A stretch of DNA of 8,210 nt from Prevotella sp. GTDB taxonomy: Bacteria > Bacteroidota > Bacteroidia > Bacteroidales > Bacteroidaceae. Under the pieces are notes generated by a model that made no database searches, was not told the origin of the DNA, and worked only from the letters and a program-made list of their open reading frames with translations. Made by a program: the position numbers and the translations under genes. Below, piece after piece: positions 6,424-8,210 of the stretch; the stretch's first letter is position 1, and the number at the start of each line of letters is the position of its first letter. The stretch is taken from the NCBI GenBank assembly GCA_021204605.1, contig JAJPZD010000031.1, positions 1 to 8,210 of the forward strand, given 5' to 3'.

Positions 6424-6451
6424 TAGTCGGGCGGGCCTCCCCGCCCGACTA
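6424..6451 (-). terminator. Strong stem-loop just downstream of fimbrillin gene A; possible terminator or attenuator
   Basis: tagtcgggcggg pairs perfectly with cccgcccgacta (12 bp, very G/C-rich) around the loop cctc. It starts about 30 nt past the stop codon of gene A, where a 3'-end hairpin would be expected. On the minus strand the stem is preceded by TTTT and followed by AGATTAAAAAAA, not a U-run, so it is not a textbook intrinsic terminator. It could pause polymerase, protect the fimbrillin mRNA 3' end, or be a palindromic repeat without a role in termination. Confidence 0.5.
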
Positions 6452-6482
6452 AAATGTATTCACGTTAAAGAGTTATTTGTGA

Positions 6483-8210
6483 TTATTCAAGAGTTACTTC
6501 CTGCTCTGGAACGGCAGCGTAAGATTGTATGTTGATGTCAGATACTACCTCGTAAGCGGCTGTTGCTACACCATTCTCGCTTGGTATGATCTTGCTATCT
6601 GTTTTATAGACACCTGTTCCAAGGTTCTTTATGTCATTAATGGCAATCTGATAGTAGTGGTTACGTACGATACCATAGTCTCCCTCTTCAAGTTCTGCAC
6701 TTGTGTTCAGATGTTCGATAGGCACCATGTAATACATATAACCATTGTTGTAATAGTTTATCTCATCTGTATATGCATTGTCATTACCATCTGTATCATC
6801 AGCAAGAAGCGAATTAGGATCATCTATTCCAACTCCATTTTCATTATAATATGTATAATCATTACCAACTTTCAGAGTAACAGATACTGTTCCATCGTGA
6901 TGGTCTTCCCAATGCAAATAGTTCCCGTTTAGCTTACCCTTAGCGGCAGTTGTATAAATACCGAATTCGTAACTCAGAGCTGCTGGGAAGTCAGTCAGTT
7001 TGTAGAGGATGCCCTTGTAGCGTATCAAATCAGTACTGTTACCTTCTCCGTCAACGATCTGACCTGCAACGATTACGCTTGTGATAGCAGGGGAGTACTT
7101 GCTCTTGATGATACCCTTGTCACCTGCCGTATTCGTGTTCTCCAAGCAATATACTGCTGTCTCATCAGCGTAAGTATTGTTTGATATTTTAATATTGGAT
7201 GATTTAACTGTGTCATCGTATTTAGCCAATATATCATTGAACGTGATATAGTTCAAGTTGGTTAGTACGCTGTCTTTTGTCTCACTTGCTCTAACACTCT
7301 CTCCGTTTGCGTCTAAGCCATTATACGAGCAACCCTCTGCCCAGTAGCTGCGGCAGTTTGTCGCATCATTCCAATCGCCCTGGAACCAATTTGTCCAAGT
7401 CCATGAAGAATCGATGCGTTTCATCAGATAGATATTCTGTGATGTGGCGTTCAAACCCCATGCCAACAGTTTTACGTAGAGGTCAGTGCCGACAATGTCA
7501 TTATTCTCCTCTTCTACATTGTCCATATCACCAAGGGTCTCCGTAATCTTACGACCTGGCTGTGAACCAATCAGATCCTCCAAATCTTCGGAGAATCTTA
7601 CGTTTACCTTTGAGGACAGGCGCTCAACGTAGATGTTGACAGTCGAACTGTTCGTTGTCTTATCCTCATCAAATACGGAAGTAGTCTGGAAGTCATCGTC
7701 AGTCAGTTCTGTTACCCAAGAATAAGGGCGTGTATCCGTAGTACCATCTTTCTTATAGCTTGACGTAGTCATAACGTAGTTGTCACTGCCATCAAGATAG
7801 GTGTTTCTTGTTAAGCTTTCCCAACCTTTGAGGGTAGTTGGTCTTGTGAAGTTTGTCGGCTTGTTGAGCAGCGTTACGACATACCTAGGATATTCCTTGC
7901 CTGTCAGTCCTTCAAGAATCACTACGCCTTCATTCGTCTTCTCCACGCTACCTGGTGTTTCGTCATTGCTTGCGCTCCAATAGCCAGCAGTTGTACCCGA
8001 TGTGCCACCAATCTGACCTTCTGTGACATAGTTGCCATTCTTGTCATAGAAATAGAAGTGGGCATTGGCAATAGTACTCTCTGCCTCTGATCCATAAACG
8101 TAGGACATTTGATCTGCCCTTGTGGACGTTGTACCCACATCAGAGACGTTAACCTTAAGGTAAGCGACATCACCCTCGAACACTTTCGACGTTCCGCTTG
8201 TAGCCAGGTC
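6483..8210 (-). CDS. Mfa1-type major fimbrillin, N-terminus beyond the window
   Basis: The frame is open from the right edge to TAA at 6483, giving 575 residues. The GTG at 8183 is internal: nine more codons are open to the edge, so the signal peptide and lipobox lie outside. In window numbering, a first strand (VAYLKVNV, about 15-22) is followed by STRAD with Arg31, the kind of arginine site at which type V pilins are matured. Family motifs follow: AHFYFYD (50-56), YVVTLLNKP (110-118), NYVMTTSSY (144-152), VERLSSKVNV (195-204), LLAWGLNATSQNIYLMKRI (248-266), CRSYWAEGC (286-294), YCLENTN (354-360), RYKGILYKLTDF, MYYMVPIEHL (492-501) and YGIVRNHYYQIAI (512-524). The C-terminal end, INIQSYAAVPEQEVTLE, resembles the tail that acts as donor strand to the next subunit in this family. 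It is probably the main stalk subunit of the pilus. The anchor gene is downstream, beyond a second paralogue. Confidence 0.9.
   Translation of the reverse strand, partial: DLATSGTSKVFEGDVAYLKVNVSDVGTTSTRADQMSYVYGSEAESTIANAHFYFYDKNGNYVTEGQIGGTSGTTAGYWSASNDETPGSVEKTNEGVVILEGLTGKEYPRYVVTLLNKPTNFTRPTTLKGWESLTRNTYLDGSDNYVMTTSSYKKDGTTDTRPYSWVTELTDDDFQTTSVFDEDKTTNSSTVNIYVERLSSKVNVRFSEDLEDLIGSQPGRKITETLGDMDNVEEENNDIVGTDLYVKLLAWGLNATSQNIYLMKRIDSSWTWTNWFQGDWNDATNCRSYWAEGCSYNGLDANGESVRASETKDSVLTNLNYITFNDILAKYDDTVKSSNIKISNNTYADETAVYCLENTNTAGDKGIIKSKYSPAITSVIVAGQIVDGEGNSTDLIRYKGILYKLTDFPAALSYEFGIYTTAAKGKLNGNYLHWEDHHDGTVSVTLKVGNDYTYYNENGVGIDDPNSLLADDTDGNDNAYTDEINYYNNGYMYYMVPIEHLNTSAELEEGDYGIVRNHYYQIAINDIKNLGTGVYKTDSKIIPSENGVATAAYEVVSDINIQSYAAVPEQEVTLE

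Larger units (their letters stand above)
5916..6482. other. 567-bp gene-free, repeat-rich region between the two Mfa1-type genes
   Basis: There is no credible gene here. Short plus-strand open frames at 6031-6421 follow the repeats and have no family resemblance. From high to low coordinate (the direction of transcription) it holds a perfect 12-bp stem-loop near the stop of gene A, a GC-rich palindrome, a plain A/T-rich stretch with nothing recognisable (about 6200-6360), a 36-bp tandem duplication, a small inverted repeat, one copy of the dispersed element, and heptamer repeats just before the gene B start. I found no convincing TTTG/TAnnTTTG promoter, so it is open whether genes B-D have their own promoter here or depend on readthrough from A. 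Confidence 0.7.

Noticed and set aside
8181..8183. GTG at 8183 as the start of the large fimbrillin
   Set aside because: The frame stays open to the window edge and the codon lies inside the first beta-strand region, leaving no signal peptide. The gene is simply cut by the edge.

Overview
The window looks like a chromosomal segment from a Bacteroidales bacterium, most likely a Prevotella-like gut or oral species. The evidence is Mfa1/Mfa2-type (type V) fimbrial lipoproteins, a BspA-like leucine-rich-repeat surface protein, A/T-rich leaders without Shine-Dalgarno sequences, and Bacteroidetes-style intergenic palindromes. The genus is an inference from family content and style; there is no rRNA or other marker.

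All five genes lie on the minus strand, so transcription runs from high to low coordinates. In that order they are: (A) a large Mfa1-type fimbrillin cut by the right edge (8210-6483); (B) a second, shorter and diverged Mfa1-type fimbrillin lipoprotein (5915-4293); (C) a FimB/Mfa2-family anchor lipoprotein (4261-3062); (D) a smaller fimbrillin-like lipoprotein, probably a minor or tip subunit (2943-1690); and (E) a secreted BspA-like LRR_5 protein cut by the left edge (1507-1). B and C are 31 bp apart and are surely co-transcribed. C and D (118 bp gap) probably are. A is separated from B by 567 bp of gene-free, repeat-rich DNA containing strong hairpins. E is separated from D by 182 bp.

In the known type V pilus model, subunits reach the outer membrane as lipoproteins, lose their first beta-strand by cleavage after an arginine, and polymerise by strand exchange. 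The Mfa2/FimB protein stays lipid-anchored at the base, and minor subunits form the tip. A would be the main stalk subunit and C the anchor. D would be a tip or accessory subunit. The role of B is unclear, because it lacks the arginine site and about 84 residues present in A.

The non-coding DNA is more patterned than expected. A roughly 60-bp element occurs twice in opposite orientation, with a third partial copy. Seven-base tandem repeats sit directly before two start codons. There is also a 36-bp tandem duplication containing a small hairpin and a perfect 12-bp stem-loop just after gene A. I see no CRISPR array, RNA gene, transposase or phage gene. I find no wholly new system: this is a recognisable fimbrial locus with unusual details.
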